A stretch of DNA of 64,000 nucleotides, from assembly GCA_947683625.1 (NCBI GenBank), contig CANTUR010000193.1:124001-188000 (forward strand), written 5' to 3'. Source of the stretch: Mallotus nudiflorus. Taxonomy: Eukaryota > Streptophyta > Magnoliopsida > Malpighiales > Euphorbiaceae. A program made the position numbers and the translations under genes. Under the pieces are notes generated by a model, which was given only the letters and a program-made list of their open reading frames with translations, ran no database searches and was not told where the DNA came from. Shown in pieces: positions 10,841-22,857 of this stretch. Each line of letters begins with the position of its first letter. The stretch's first letter is position 1.

Positions 10841-12673
10841 TATCATACCTCAAATTTGACTATCCTCAAAAAGGTTTAATGGTGAAACGAATCCCTGAGA
10901 TGACTAGAGTCTGCTCATTCGTAACACCTTTAAAGTGTGCAACCTTAAAACACCCAATTGACCACACCAGTGTGCAAAATCAATCACCAAGCCATTAACT
11001 TGTGCTCCAACCTTGTGAAATATGAATTATTGGAACAACGAGAAGTTTTATTTCAAGAAAACTCCTCTTGGAATACCCAGCTTGTTGGGTGATGCACATT
11101 TTGTTAGATCGAGACCCAACTTCGTGAAAAAATAAAAATTGATTTTGATAAAATTGACTTTAGAAACACTCCGAAAGGCTCTAAAACCTCCAAAAATAGT
11201 CCCAAAATGGTCAAACACAACCCAAGTATCAGCACATATCGCTCAAAAGTGCATGCAAACACCCCTAGGTGTCATGTGATAAAATTGAGTATGAATTTAG
11301 GAAAATGGACTCATGAAACGCATCTAGAAGGCCCAAAACCCTAGGAACCAACCCCAAAACTATACGTATCGAACCTAGGAAGAGCGCGTGGAGCGTCAAA
11401 GTGCGCGTGAAAATGCAGATGTGCGCACGTGGCGTGTGACCACATGTAAAAATCTACTTCTACGCGTGTGACCATGCCTACACTACCCCATTGTACACAT
11501 TTTTTTCGATAAATAGACCCCTTTACACCCTATTTTAAGTGGAGTAAGTGAAGACACACACACACTTAAGAGTCAGTCTGATCAAAGGCATGAGAAATCT
11601 CTCTCTATATAGTTTTTTCCTTCCCATAACCTTTCCCTTAGGTTGTTAGACCCCTTTTCCACCAAACCCAGCCTCATCTTTGTCAAAGCATGCTTCAAAG
11701 GTATTCAATCTAGCATCTAGCATCATTTTGCTATCATTTTAAACCTCTTAATGAGGAAAGCTTGATAATCTCTTAAAGCTCAAGCTTCAAAGCTCACACA
11801 AGCTTAGTCGAGTCTAAGGACCACACAATTATTTTAGCACATTTAATTTATCGCATTGGATTTTATTTTATTGTCACTAGCATTTGGGAGTACTGTTGTG
11901 CTTGAGTGATGAGACTGGCAATCTTGCATGCTTTGTGAATAATATATGTGTTATTATTCTCATTTTACATCATCATTCTACATCCTCTATTTCTAAAATT
12001 ATGAAATTACATCGTAAATATCAATAATGTGAAAAATTTAATGTCCCAAAATAGAATCATCATGCTCTTAGTCCAACGATAACCTTATGCATCCTTTATA
12101 TTATCATCATTCATCATTGCAGTATAAATAACCACTGTAAGCATAATCATCCTATCATTCATCAAATAAGCTATGTAAATGATTGTGTAATCCTTGCAGA
12201 TCAACCATATTAGATTTACTTTTTTGCAATCTTTTACTTTTCATATGTATTTTATTAGGAAAGCGATGTAACAAAATTTTTAACCTTATTGTCCTATACT
12301 ATCTGATGTACTATGTGAATGCTATATAAACTGTCATTACCGAAACTAGGGTGTTGCAGTAGTTTTACATCGAATATCATATAATGAGAAATAGTAAAAA
12401 AGTATATGCCATCTCCCAAACCCAAAAATCTCTTTTAGGGTCAATACTCGCTGAGTGACCTGATGTTGTCCCTTTCTTTTCCCAATTTTTAAAAAATCAA
12501 GTGGTGACTCCATAGAATCAAAAGCTTCTCATCCCCCCAAGATCGATCACTTGTCCCTATTCTGTAAAGTTTCCATGTCCCTCAAAAATGGAAATACCCA
12601 TTACACTGTTTAACAAAGTAATAAAAACCATAACACAAAAGTCCTCTTCCTAAAAAACAAAAGGTCACTCATA
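10841..12673 (+). repeat. 5' LTR of element B (1.83 kb)
   Basis: Begins TATCATACCTCAAATTTGAC and ends GGTCACTCATA, immediately before the PBS. The same start and end occur in the LTRs at 25892 and 35860. A GC-rich stretch with alternating purine and pyrimidine (gtgcgcacgtggcgtgtgacc) lies around 11400-11470. A TATA-like GATAAATAGACC follows at about 11508, where the other copies have TATAAATA. The first two bases are TA, not TG. Confidence 0.9.
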
Positions 12674-12693
12674 GTGGCAACTCCACTAAGGAC
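12674..12693 (+). other. Primer binding site of element B
   Basis: gtggcaactccactaaggac touches the LTR end and matches the copy at 27586, which keeps TGGCGACTCC. This site type is usual for Ogre/Tat elements and is normally attributed to tRNA-Arg. Confidence 0.85.
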
Positions 12694-14039
12694 TTTTAAG
12701 TAAGAGGGATCAACTCAAAAATAATTATTTCTCATTATGCAATACTCGTTCGTATAGAGCCCCTCACCACTGTATTTGCACTACACACCACACGTGCACC
12801 ACTTGTCCCTAGAAGCCTTGATAATACTAAATGACATTGCCTTCATATTCCACTCAAGTCATGGGGTGATGAAGATACAGTATTATCACCTTTAGTCTTT
12901 ACTTGTACATTCACCAGACTCACGTGACCAAAGTCTGTAATCCAAGTCCTTAAGGGGCAACTGAGTTATCAAAACAATGCTAGAATCATTAACTGGAGTA
13001 TGTAACCCTAATCATATAGGGACATTCTTGCTAAAGGAACACTTAGCCTTTCACCCTAACTCAGCTCATGTAGATAAACCAATAGCAACACCTACTAGGA
13101 TTCCACTAACCTATGCATGCTATCCTTGTCCTAACACTATCTGTTTGACCTAATACTCATAAATGACATGACCCTCTTAATGTCTATCATCAAATGATGT
13201 CGTAATGTCGATTTTCATAGAAAATTTATGCCCAGGACCACGTGATTCTCATCTACTTCATGTGATCCAAAACCATGAGGAATGATGAGAATCATGTAGC
13301 TCAACTTGAATAGTCTATACAAATTAACAAATAATGACATCCCTCGATGACAGGACCTATGAGATGTCATCTATTTATCCTTATCAAATCAAATGGATGG
13401 GTTAGGAACCCAACTAGATTGTGGACCTTTATGTTAGCAAAATCAAACTGTAAACTACCAAACAATACTTTCATGACTCATGGTAAGCATATCGAATATC
13501 GATGTGGGGGCAAAAACTTGAACTCCCTTTGATTGACCTTGGTCTTATGCATATAGGCACATATGGGCTTTGGACATCATTTGAAGCCCTACAATTGACC
13601 CTCATATTGGCATGATGTGATCACCTCAAGCACATTTGAGTATCGTTCCTCAATTTACCCTTTGGATCTAACCAACATAAATCAAAAGAGCCTAGTTCTG
13701 AAAGCAAAACTATAGTCCCTTAATGACTATAGGTTCAAAACCCACCTAGGAAAGAGAATGAATGACCTCATGGAGAAATAAGATTGGAAGCAAGAGCTTG
13801 CTTATGATTGGTTTATTCTTTATGTAGGAAAACTAATAAGCTTTAATCATGCATACATCACATATATATATAGATAGCACATACTAACCACTGTTTCTTG
13901 CAAGAATAATCATTTTTCCATCATAGGATTTTTGTATCCACTCCATGCATACATGCTCACCCTTTTCTTTTGCAGGCACATGTCATGCATCATTCATTTA
14001 GCTAACCCTAATAAATGTACAAGATTACTACATTCAAAC
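12694..14039 (+). other. Untranslated leader of element B
   Basis: Similar along its whole length to 27606-28942 in element C, which shows it belongs to the element. Short open frames (for example 13347-13532) are not conserved as protein between the copies. Long leaders before gag are known for Tat/Ogre elements. Confidence 0.75.
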
Positions 14040-15150
14040 ATGAGTGACCACGAAGCTGAGTCTTTTCGCCAAAGCAATAAGAAGTTAAAAGTCAGGATCC
14101 AAGAACTAATTGACAATGGCATCATGGTAAAAAACCCCTAAGCCTAAACCAGTATCACTAGACATTTCCTGCATAACCTTGATAAGGCCGATTGGAAAAG
14201 CCTACAACCATATAGAATGTTATGCATTAAGACATTCCAGCACATGCCGCTTGACTGTGAACTCTTAAATGCTTTTGTGTTATTCTAGGACCCTCAAGAG
14301 CACATGTTCTGATTTAACACCATAGAACTATGTCGTTATATGAAGAATTTAATGCCATAGTAAGGCAAATCCCCACCGTGATCGAAGAGGCAGTTTTCAT
14401 TGACTAGGACATCAAATACCAAGGATTGGGGGCACTTTCCTTGACTAAAGCTTAGAAAAGCTTGATGAACTAGTCACCAAGCACAAGCAATTAATTCCTA
14501 TGCAGCTCCTAGCAACCTACACTACCAAGAAAATTGGTACTCTAATTCGGGCACGTCCCCTTGCCTGTTACCTCTTTATGTAATACTTCACTATCTCGAA
14601 CAATGGGCTTGGAAATTACAGGATACTCCAAGTCATCAAAGGAATATAATGTGGAATGACTCCCTGCCCACTGATCATAGTAGAAACCATTCAAGGTTTA
14701 TATGACCTCAAAAAAGGGAAAAGTCCAAATTTCATTAGAAGTCCTCTGTTGTTTCAAATATGGCTGCAAGAAAAGCTAAGTCTACTCAACAAACCTATAA
14801 GAAACTAGATGAGATACCAACCCAGGTATCACTTGGAAAGACACATCAAGGACAATTACATATGCTCAGCCCATATCACAGCCCATAAATGGTTGAAATG
14901 CATAAAGGACACACTAGAATATCAAATAAGATGGATGTGCCTATAGTGGAATGTGGGACATATGACTCTCTACATGAATGTTAATTGCATATCAATTTCA
15001 AGATTCAGGTCATGCACCCACTACTATCTAGCACTAGTGAAGAGACAGTTTAGTGAGAAGTAACACATACCTTCTAGGCTTGCAGATTTCTCTGGTGGCA
15101 AGATACAACAAAGATTTATGGATCACTTTAGAGCAACATGGAGGAGGATA
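14040..15150 (+). pseudogene. Gag N-terminus joined to a sense plant mobile domain (PMD) region
   Basis: The frame opens MSDHEAESFRQSNKKLKV at 14040, comparable to the gag start of element C at 28943 and likely coiled coil. After about 100 bases the similarity to C gag ends. From about 14207 the sequence reads ADWKSLQPY, MPLDCELLNAFVLF, a stop, DPQEHMF, a stop, FNTIELC, then TYEEFNAIVRQIPTV in another frame. It continues with LFQIWLQEKLSLLNKP, IRWMCL, WNVGHMTLYM and ALVKRQFSEK up to about 15060. This series matches the plant mobile domain family (PF10536-like), which is found in MAIN-type host proteins and in some retroelements; its biochemical role is unclear. Stops sit where Trp, Tyr or Arg is expected. 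Confidence 0.75.
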
Positions 15151-15208
15151 ATCATCCATCAATTTACCACTAGTATCAGAGATGGTGTTACAAATGAAGC
15201 AATAAGCA

Positions 15209-16430
15209 ATGGATGATCCAAAGACAGAAACATCTCTTAAGTCACTAATTCACAAAGAGTTCACTTATTTAGTTTCTTTTTCTTTAAATGATGATGTAAT
15301 GAACTCTAAAGTTAATGCAATAAAATCAGATTTTGCTAACTTGTTTGATGTCTTTCCTAATGGTAGTGTGCATTGTATTAATCAAAACATTATCATATTT
15401 GACATTCATTCCATATGCACTGAATCATTTAACATTGGTACAGAATCTAAACCATGCATTTTGCATATGTTGAAAGATGTTACCCTTGAAGAGATAAGAG
15501 AAATTGAAAAAATATTAATAAAATATTCAAAAGTATTTGCCTGGACATACGACAATATGCCTGGTATAGACAGAGACACTGCTCAACACTTTATTCCAAC
15601 CAAAGAATGGTGCAAACTGGTAAAGCAAAAGCTAAGAAGACTTAGACCAGAATGGGCCCAACTAGGGAAAGAGCTTATTGAGAAATATTTTAAAGCAAAA
15701 TTCCTAGAGGTAGTAGACTATCCAAAATGGTTAGCAAATGTGGTGCCAGTATTGAAGAAAGATGGAAGGGTTAGAATCTACGTCGACTATAGAGATTTGA
15801 ATAAGGCCTACCTGAAGGATGACTTCCCACTACCACACATAGACATATTGATTGACAATACCACCATATGTGTAATGTACTCCTTCATGGATGAATTCTC
15901 TCGGTACAATCAGATCCTAATGGCCATTATCGACAAAGCAAAGACATATTTCATAACAAAATGTCTTTTGGACTAAAGAATGCAAGGGTAACCTATCAGA
16001 GAATGGTGACTGCAATATTCCATGATATGATACACAAAGAAGTGGAGGTATACATTAATGACATGATAGTCAAATCAAGAACTAGGGAAGAACACCCCTC
16101 TAATCTTGGAAAGTTCCTCAGAAGGTTTAAAAAATACAGTCTCAGGCTAAATCTAAAGAAATGAATATTCGAGGTTACTTTAGGAAAGATGTTGGGGTAT
16201 ATTATTAGTCAGAATGGGATTGAAATGGATCTAGACAAAGCAAAAGCCATTAGAGAAATGCGAGTGCCAAAAATAGAGAAATAAATTAGAGGGTTTCTAG
16301 GGAAACTACAATTCATCAGCAAATTCATCGCTAAGTTGACAACAATATGTGAACTAATCTTTAAGCTCAACCAATTGAATGGAATGAATAGTGTCAGCTA
16401 GCATTCAATAAGATCATAAGCTACCTAGCC
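15209..16430 (+). pseudogene. Reverse transcriptase of element B, broken
   Basis: An open frame of 255 codons (15209-15976) includes the N-terminal pol stretch VFPNGSVHC, then KVFAWTYDNMPGIDRD, VKQKLRRLRPEW, VVDYPKWLANVVPVLKKDG, VRIYVDYRDLNKA, DDFPLPHID and YSFMDEFSRYNQILMA. About nine residues that normally precede MSFGLKNA are missing, which shifts the frame near 15961. The catalytic motif reads YINDMIV instead of YVDDMIV, so one catalytic Asp is now Asn. The RT connection continues with MLGYIISQNGIEMD to about 16340. Upstream protease was not found. The enzyme would copy element RNA into DNA; this copy is inactive by motif. Confidence 0.92.
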
Positions 16431-17330
16431 AACCCACCAGTCCTAAAACCACTAAAACTAGGGATACCTCTAACCCTATCTCTAACCATTGAAGGGAATG
16501 CAATTAGTGCAATGTTAGGCCAAGAGGGAGAAATAAAAGTAGAACATGTAGTCTACTACTTAAGCAAGAAGATGATGCCATATGATGAGAAGTACAATCA
16601 AGTCGAATAGATATGCCTAGCAATGGTATGGGCAATGAAGAAACTCATACACTACTTTCAATCCTACAAGATCTAGGCCATGTCTAAAATGGAACTAATG
16701 AAGTACCTCTATGAAGCTCCCTCTCTAGTAAGGAAACTTGCCAAGTGGCTCGTACTGCTAATAGATTTTGACATGTAATATCTGACTAAGAAGGCAATAA
16801 AAGGTTGAGTAGTGGCTGAATTTCTAGCTCTTAATCCCATTCCAGACTCAAAAGAAATCCATCTAGACTTCCTAGATGACCTCAACTCAGCCATTAAAAT
16901 TCAAAGATGGTGCATGTACTTTGATGGAGCAGTCAATTAGTATATAGGAGTTGATATAATACTATAACATCCAAAAGGTGAAGTAGTACTAATTCCTAAA
17001 AAGCTCAAGTTCAGAGTTACAAATAAAGAAGCAGAATATGAGGCATGCACACTTGGAATAAAAGCACTGATAACCTTGGATGTCACAAAAGTCAAAATCT
17101 TCAAAGATTCTATGCTAGTAATCAATCATGTCATAGAAGAGTGGGAACTGAAAGAGCAACACTTAAAGCCTTATCTGGACTACTTGGGGCTACTTACCAT
17201 GTCCTTCTAAAAATGCAGATTCATTCATCTCCTTAGGAACTACAATCAGATGGCAGATGCACTTGCTTCCCTAACATCAGTATGGGAAGGACCATCCAAA
17301 ATGCCTATGAAGCCTCTAATTCTATGACAT
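16431..17330 (+). pseudogene. RNase H plus second (archaeal-type) RNase H of element B
   Basis: The first RNase H reads LTLSLTIEGNAISAMLGQEG, VVYYLSKKMMPYDEKYNQVE, AMVWAMKKLIHYFQSY and YLTKKAIKG between 16470 and 16810. A second domain begins at about 16909 with WCMYFDGAVN and continues VDIIL, HPKGEVVLIPKKL, TNKEAEYEACTLGIKAL, DSMLVINHV and YNQMADALASL at about 17270. A second RNase H of this kind between RNase H and integrase is a hallmark of the Tat lineage of plant gypsy elements. Several stops interrupt it, mostly at expected Trp or Gln codons. Confidence 0.88.
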
Positions 17331-17369
17331 CTAGAGATATTTGAAGGAATGAGCCTATCCCAATCAAGT

Positions 17370-18560
17370 GGATGAAAGAGACAAAGTAGTCATTCAGCGA
17401 CTAGCATCAAAATTCACATCAAACCAAGTTGTGTTATACAAGAGAACCTCATATGGTTTATAACTCTAATGTCTAGATGAAACTAAAACAGTAAGAGCAA
17501 TAGAAGAAGTACACGAGGGTGTTTGTGGTCCATACACGAATGGAGCAATCCTAGCTAAGAAGAAAATCAAACAAGGGTTCTTCTGGATGATGATGATGGA
17601 AGACTACATTAAATTTATAAGGAAATACCACAAGTGTTAGATCCATGGGAATGTTAGTCACCTTTCCCTAACAGAACTATACTACATCTCCTCTCTATAG
17701 CCCTTCTCAATATGGGGGCTAGACATAATTGGGGAAATCCACCTGACAGCCTCAAATGAACATAGGTTCATTTTAGTGGTAGTGGACTACTTTACAAAAT
17801 AGGTCAAAGCAGAATCATTTACAAGGATAGGGGCTAAGCAAGTGCCTAAATTCATCAAAAGAAACCTGTTCTATCAATATAGGATCCCCCATCACATAAT
17901 CTTTGACAATAGTGTCCAATTCCAAGGGGAAGTTAAAGAGCTACTGAGTAGTTATAAGGTGGAACATCACAAATCTTCTCCTTACTAACCACAAGCGAAT
18001 AGGGCTATCAAAAATGCAAATAAAAACATTAAAAAGATCTAGTCAAAGATGACGTAGACTTACTAAGATTGGGAAGACATATTGCCACATGCTTTATGAG
18101 GGTACCAAACAACAGTCAAAACTTCAACAGGATCAACTCCTTTCTCATTAGTGTATGGATTAAAAGCAATCCCTCCAATCGTAATAAAGATCAAGTCTCT
18201 TCAAGTAGCAATTGAATCTAAATTGCCAAAAGTACAATGGGCTCAATAGAGGCATTCACTCTCTTAGACAACCCAAGGCTCAAGGCTCTATACCACATAT
18301 AGTTATGTCAGGCTGGACTAGCGAAGTCCTTTAACAAAAAAGTAAAACATAAGAGCATGAAAGTAGGGGACTGGGTGTGAAAGCAAACAAGATATAATGT
18401 TCTAGACCCTAGAGGGAAATTCATATCAATCTAGGAAGGCCCATACCTAGTTAAACATGTCCTATCAAAAGGAGCAGTCAAGCTGATGAATTTTGAAGGC
18501 AATGAATTCTCTAAAACTTGTAAACATAGACCACCTGAAGAAGTATTATGTCAAAAAAAA
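17370..18560 (+). pseudogene. Integrase of element B, broken
   Basis: The zinc-binding region reads VHEGVCGPYTNG, KQGFFWMMM and YHKC, stop, IHGN (17509-17655). The core has WGLDIIGEI (about 17713, first Asp), RFILVVVDYFTK, IIFDNSVQF (second Asp), then PQANRAIKNANKNIKK near 17990. There the usual ANGA-x-EAANKN sequence is changed, including Glu to Lys at the third catalytic position. The C-terminal part, KVKHKSMKVGDWV and GKFISI, stop, EGPYLVKHVLSKGA, ends near 18540. In life it would integrate element cDNA; the lost Glu and many stops make that impossible. Confidence 0.9.
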
Positions 18561-18565
18561 TCATC

Positions 18566-19062
18566 CTGTTGAGTTGAAAACCTAAAAATGGTAGGCAAAA
18601 GTTAGGGACTTCCTACTGAGTTGAAAACTTGAAAATGGCAGCTCAGGAAAAAATTAAGCAAAGAGAGAAAATACTTAACTAAAAAACCTGAGAAGCCTAG
18701 TTAAGGACAAAGGTAACCTCAAATTCAAAATTTGTACTAATGCACATATGCTTTTCTTAAATGATTATAATGAAATGAGAATGATTACCAATTTATGTAA
18801 AATTTCTTTGAAAAGTGTAACACATTTTATCATCATGAATTGCATTAAGCATGCTCTATATTTTCTTTTATTACATGACTATGGTTCTTGCCATCCTCTC
18901 TAAGATCATTCATTGAGATCATCCACTATCATATAAGAAAAAAAAAAGCCCAACTGGGTGTGAAAAAGCTCCAAAAAGGACACTTTAGGCAAAAAAGGGA
19001 AGAAAAAGAAAACCCAACTAAGTGCGAGAAGCTCCAAAAGGAGATGCTTTAGGCAAAAAAGG
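18566..19062 (+). repeat. Two pairs of direct repeats just after pol in element B
   Basis: First pair: units of about 32 bp at 18566-18597 and 18613-18645, sharing gagttgaaaac and aaaatgg. Second pair: units of about 51 bp at 18949-19000 and 19012-19062, sharing cccaact, agctccaaaa and ctttaggcaaaaaagg. They lie between integrase and the antisense reading frame. Function unknown. Confidence 0.75.
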
Positions 19063-19680
19063 AAAAAAAAGCAGATGATAGTAATGGCAAACATCATCAT
19101 CAATGATACACAACAGGAAGCATATACAGTTATCATCATATAAACATCATATAATATATGAGACTAACACCTAGATACAACACCCAGAGTCCATAACCTC
19201 AGGAAAATGATACAACAAAGCAAATCACAGATGAAAAAGTCCTACACCTAGCTCCTAAAATAACTACATTGACCATGGCTAACATTAAAAGTAAGTAATG
19301 ATCCTACTAAAGCATCCCCTCATTTGATCCTGACTCGTCATTGTTCATCATAAAGGATGATAACCATGACTCTAGCTTACTAATGTGGCCATAATAAGCT
19401 ACACGCCCCCACTCCTATTCATGACTAGCAAGCTGGTGCTCAATCTACATTACACATTGCACATCATACACTCATACATAAAACATATGCATAAAATAAA
19501 TAAGTATAATAAAGAAGGCATACCCTCTGAGTAGTAGCAAACTCCAAAAAGCACTGTTGTGCACTCCCTGCAATAATATACCAATACTGGTCAGAGGAGA
19601 TAGGAATCTATAAAAGGAAGTAAATAGGTCAACCACCACTCACTAAATAAGTGAAACACAAGCAAGAATAAGAGAAGAAC
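19063..19680. other. Spacer between post-pol repeats and antisense frame
   Basis: No motif recognised on either strand. By position it may be the 3' untranslated part of the antisense unit. Confidence 0.4.
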
Positions 19681-22660
19681 ATAAACATGGGTAGCATTGG
19701 TAGGAGCAACACTTGACTAAGGAATGCAAAGTCTAGGCAAATCAAAGCTCACTGCTCTACTAAGGATATTTATCCCAAGCAAAGACAAAGATGGCTAAAC
19801 CATCAAATTTCCAAGGATAGTGCTACTAGAAGCCATACCAATAGCATTCGCAGTCACCTCAATGCAGAGTGTGCCTTCATCATCATTAAAGTGGGATCCA
19901 TATCTCCTTCGGAATTGCTGTAGATAAGCTCTCACAACCCATGTCAATTATAGTTTATCACTATTAAAGTTTGCTAGATTCTTGTACCAAAGTAGGAATA
20001 AAAGCTTATCGAATAAGAAGAAGCGACTCTCAATGACCCGCGTGATGGCCTAGCCCTTAAACTTAAGGGACGAGATGCATCTACCTAAGAAAGTGGAGGT
20101 GAAAGAAAGGTCCCAGTAGCTACAGCATCAAGCAACTGAGGGATTAATACATCAGCATAAAGTAAACCCTCACTCTCTAAAAGGCTCTCATAAGGGAATC
20201 CCATCATAATAGTAATAAGATTAGTGCTGCAGAGCTCATGACCCCAGAACATGTCCTTAGGGGGAAGGACAGGAACTCTCCTCATATATGGGCCATCCTA
20301 CCAACAATGGACTTACTTGCCTAAATACCACACCTTGCAGATAAGGCCAGAAAGCAACACTCGTGTCTCTACCATGACCATATCTGTCGTCCAGTGAGAT
20401 CTCACTACCCACAAGTGAAGAAAGATCTACTCAAAGAGGCAATAATAAACAAACAATCCAAAAGAAAGGAACAACCAACACAATAGGAATCAGACATACC
20501 TGATCAGGGGATAGCTTCCTCATATGGTCCTAAGATACCAAACAATCCTTGATCAAATATGTAGTCTTCCTTATCTAATGCGAATAACAAGGGAAGCCAT
20601 CCTCTTGGAAATGCTTAATGGACGGACAGGGGAGAATCCTGAACTCATATGCCCAGATCTATCAAAATCAAAAGGTCAGAAATAATAACCAAAATAAAAA
20701 GAATAGACAATATAACTCATACTCACGTCCAGCAAGAACAAGCATCCGTAAATCCTTGAGCCACCTCGGCATGCTTTGTCAAGCCCCGAGTACATATGAG
20801 CAAAGGTAGCAGTGCCCCAATAATAACTCGACAAGCCATCTAGGTCTCTCAAGATAGACAAAAATCGCAGATCACCCATACCAGATAATATGAACCCCAA
20901 AATGGATCAAAAAGTGCCTAAATATAAAGAATTCAAGCTAATTAGCTTAATTTCCTATTTTAAAATTAATTAGCTTGATATGGATGAATTTTGGAGTTAT
21001 TTCTATTTTGGAGTCAATAAGGAAGGTTCAAGAAGATTCTAGAAGATGTGAGAAGATTCAAGGATATTCCAAGTCAAAGTCAATAAGTCAAAGTCAAAGT
21101 TAAAGTTAAATAGTCAATAAGTCAAAGTCAAGGGTCAATGGTCAACATGTGACATGGCATGCTTCAATGCTTAGTTGTTATGAGTTGTCATTTTTCTTAG
21201 TTGTCATAAGGTGTATTGAGTTGTAAATTTTGACTTTTCAAAGATGAGTTGTCATGAGTTGTCCTATTTTGAAGAAAATCTCCTTAATTAAGGATTTTCC
21301 TATATAGGTATCTTTGGGAATAAGGAAGAAAACCTTTTCCTTTAAGGGTTAGGTTGTTTACATGCCTATATAAGGGCTACACATATTATGGACGAATTTA
21401 AGATGTATTATTTATTAATTTTGATCAATTAAGTGAGGTTTTCCTTGAACTTTATTATTTTGAAACTTTGCAAGTTTACTTGAATTGTTTCACATCTACC
21501 TTTCATTACAATTGCTAGGTTAGACTTAGAATTGTGTGATTGTTCATCTTTTAATAGCTAAGTATCTTGCTTCAATTTAATAAGTAAGGGGTTTAGCTCC
21601 ATCAACACAACCTACCCTTGATGATCCTTTGGCTAATATTTAAAGTTGGATGCGCGTTCTATCTCTATTATAGGTAGGGTTCGTATCACCTGAAGGGTTC
21701 AGGAAGATAATAGCACTCAATAAATAAAATAAAAAGTAGTAGGCTAGCTGCTCCACTGAGACAAGACCATCATCATACAAAGCCCACACAGAAGAAACAA
21801 ACTCTGTGTATCGAGTGAAATATAGGCAACCAGACTTCATAAGAGTGACTACCTCAAGCAGATCCCTCGTGAGATGCCTCCTCACTATAGTAATGGAACA
21901 CTCCTCATCATTACTAAGGGGGTAATAATTATCTCCCTGACAACTAGATGGAAAGTATACATCGTGTCCATCCATCGCTCTATCAATGCATACATAGCAA
22001 TCTGACTCGATGCATATGAGTCATAAGATAATGTAATAATCACCTCATCAAAGCCCTTCCTGGTAACCATTTGCTTCATACGCATGGGGAGACTCTAATA
22101 GTACATACTGACTTTGTTGAACTATAAGGCAACACAGTGACATACCTATAGGACTACAAACAATAGGTACGTTATCAAACCTTTGCATAGCTACGAAATA
22201 CTAACACACCTCTCTCTCTATCACTCAACAAGATCAAAACAGTAACAAAGGTTGAAAAGAAAAGCATCGTGACAAGCAGACAATCATAAAAAGAAAATAA
22301 AGCAAGAGTTATTAGCATTAGCATCTATAATAAAGCTAGACAAATAATTACACATAGTTATAACAACTGCATACAATAATATAAACAGCAAACTAGTTGA
22401 TGAACAAGCTTCAGAAAATAAGGGCAAAGAGGGACCTACCTCATGGCGATGTCGTACCCAAGCATGAGTCTCTAAGCTATGAACAATGGGGATTGAATCT
22501 TTATGAGAAAGCCTAGATGGTTAAGAACTCTGAGCACCAGATGTGCTAGTCCCTACAGCGGATGTCCTAGCTCCAATAGCCTTTGCAAAGTCACCCTCAA
22601 GATCAACATCAACATTAATAAAAGTGTCCTCCAGACCCTTAAGAATGTTGGGAATTCCAT
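19681..22660 (-). pseudogene. Antisense plant mobile domain (PMD) gene of element B, interrupted by an LTR
   Basis: On the minus strand a candidate start at 22660-22658 leads into an acidic N-terminus (FPNILKGLEDTFINVDVDLEG) and ...VHSLETHAWVRHRHE. Coding likeness then stops at a GTAGGT at 22439 and resumes at 22121 after an AG with FNKVSMYY. It continues with KGFDEVIITLSYDSYAS, YALIERWMDTMYTFHLVV and REIIITPL. After the inserted LTR (20976-21688) it reads LRDLDGLSSYYWGTATFAHM and YSGLDKACRGG at about 20800, PPKDMFWGHEL near 20250, and YGSHFNDDEGTLC near 19880. TFHL, WGTA and LDKACRG are PMD landmarks. Antisense extra frames are known in some Tat/Ogre elements. It is a pseudogene. Confidence 0.72.
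20976..21688 (+). mobile_element. Gypsy LTR (G2 subfamily), apparently solo, inside the antisense PMD
   Basis: Begins tgatatggatgaattttgg, lacking about 60 bases present near the start of the G1 LTRs. It shares the GAGTCAATAAGGAAG, AAAGTCAATAAGTCAAAG, CCTATATAAGGGC and TTGGATGCGCGTTCTATC stretches with the copy at 1397-2071, and ends TTCGTATCA. No partner LTR or internal region is present, and no target duplication was found. It separates two parts of the antisense PMD frame. Confidence 0.75.
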
Positions 22661-22810
22661 TTTATGCAGAATAAAATGGAAGTACATAAGCAAAACATAG
22701 CAAAAAGCACCCGAAACATGAAAAGGGTTAAGAAAAGTCAAAAAATACTCAAAGAAGTCTGGATGAAGCCTCCCAAGACCTTTGAAAATAGTTGTTTAAA
22801 TAAGCTCGAA

Positions 22811-22857
22811 GGGGGGAAGTGTGTGACCACGTGCTTGCAATCACACACACTTCCCCC
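22811..22857. repeat. Hairpin with GC-rich arms upstream of the antisense frame
   Basis: ggggggaagtgtgtga (22811-22826) can pair with tcacacacacttccccc (22841-22857) with a two-base length difference. The loop contains ccacgtgcttgcaa. Element C has a longer, rearranged version at about 32352-32450. Confidence 0.7.

Noticed and set aside
14040..15150. Possibility that the sense PMD is a host gene exon
   Set aside because: It is bounded by element leader and pol on both sides, shares the gag start with element C, and carries the same decay as the rest of B.
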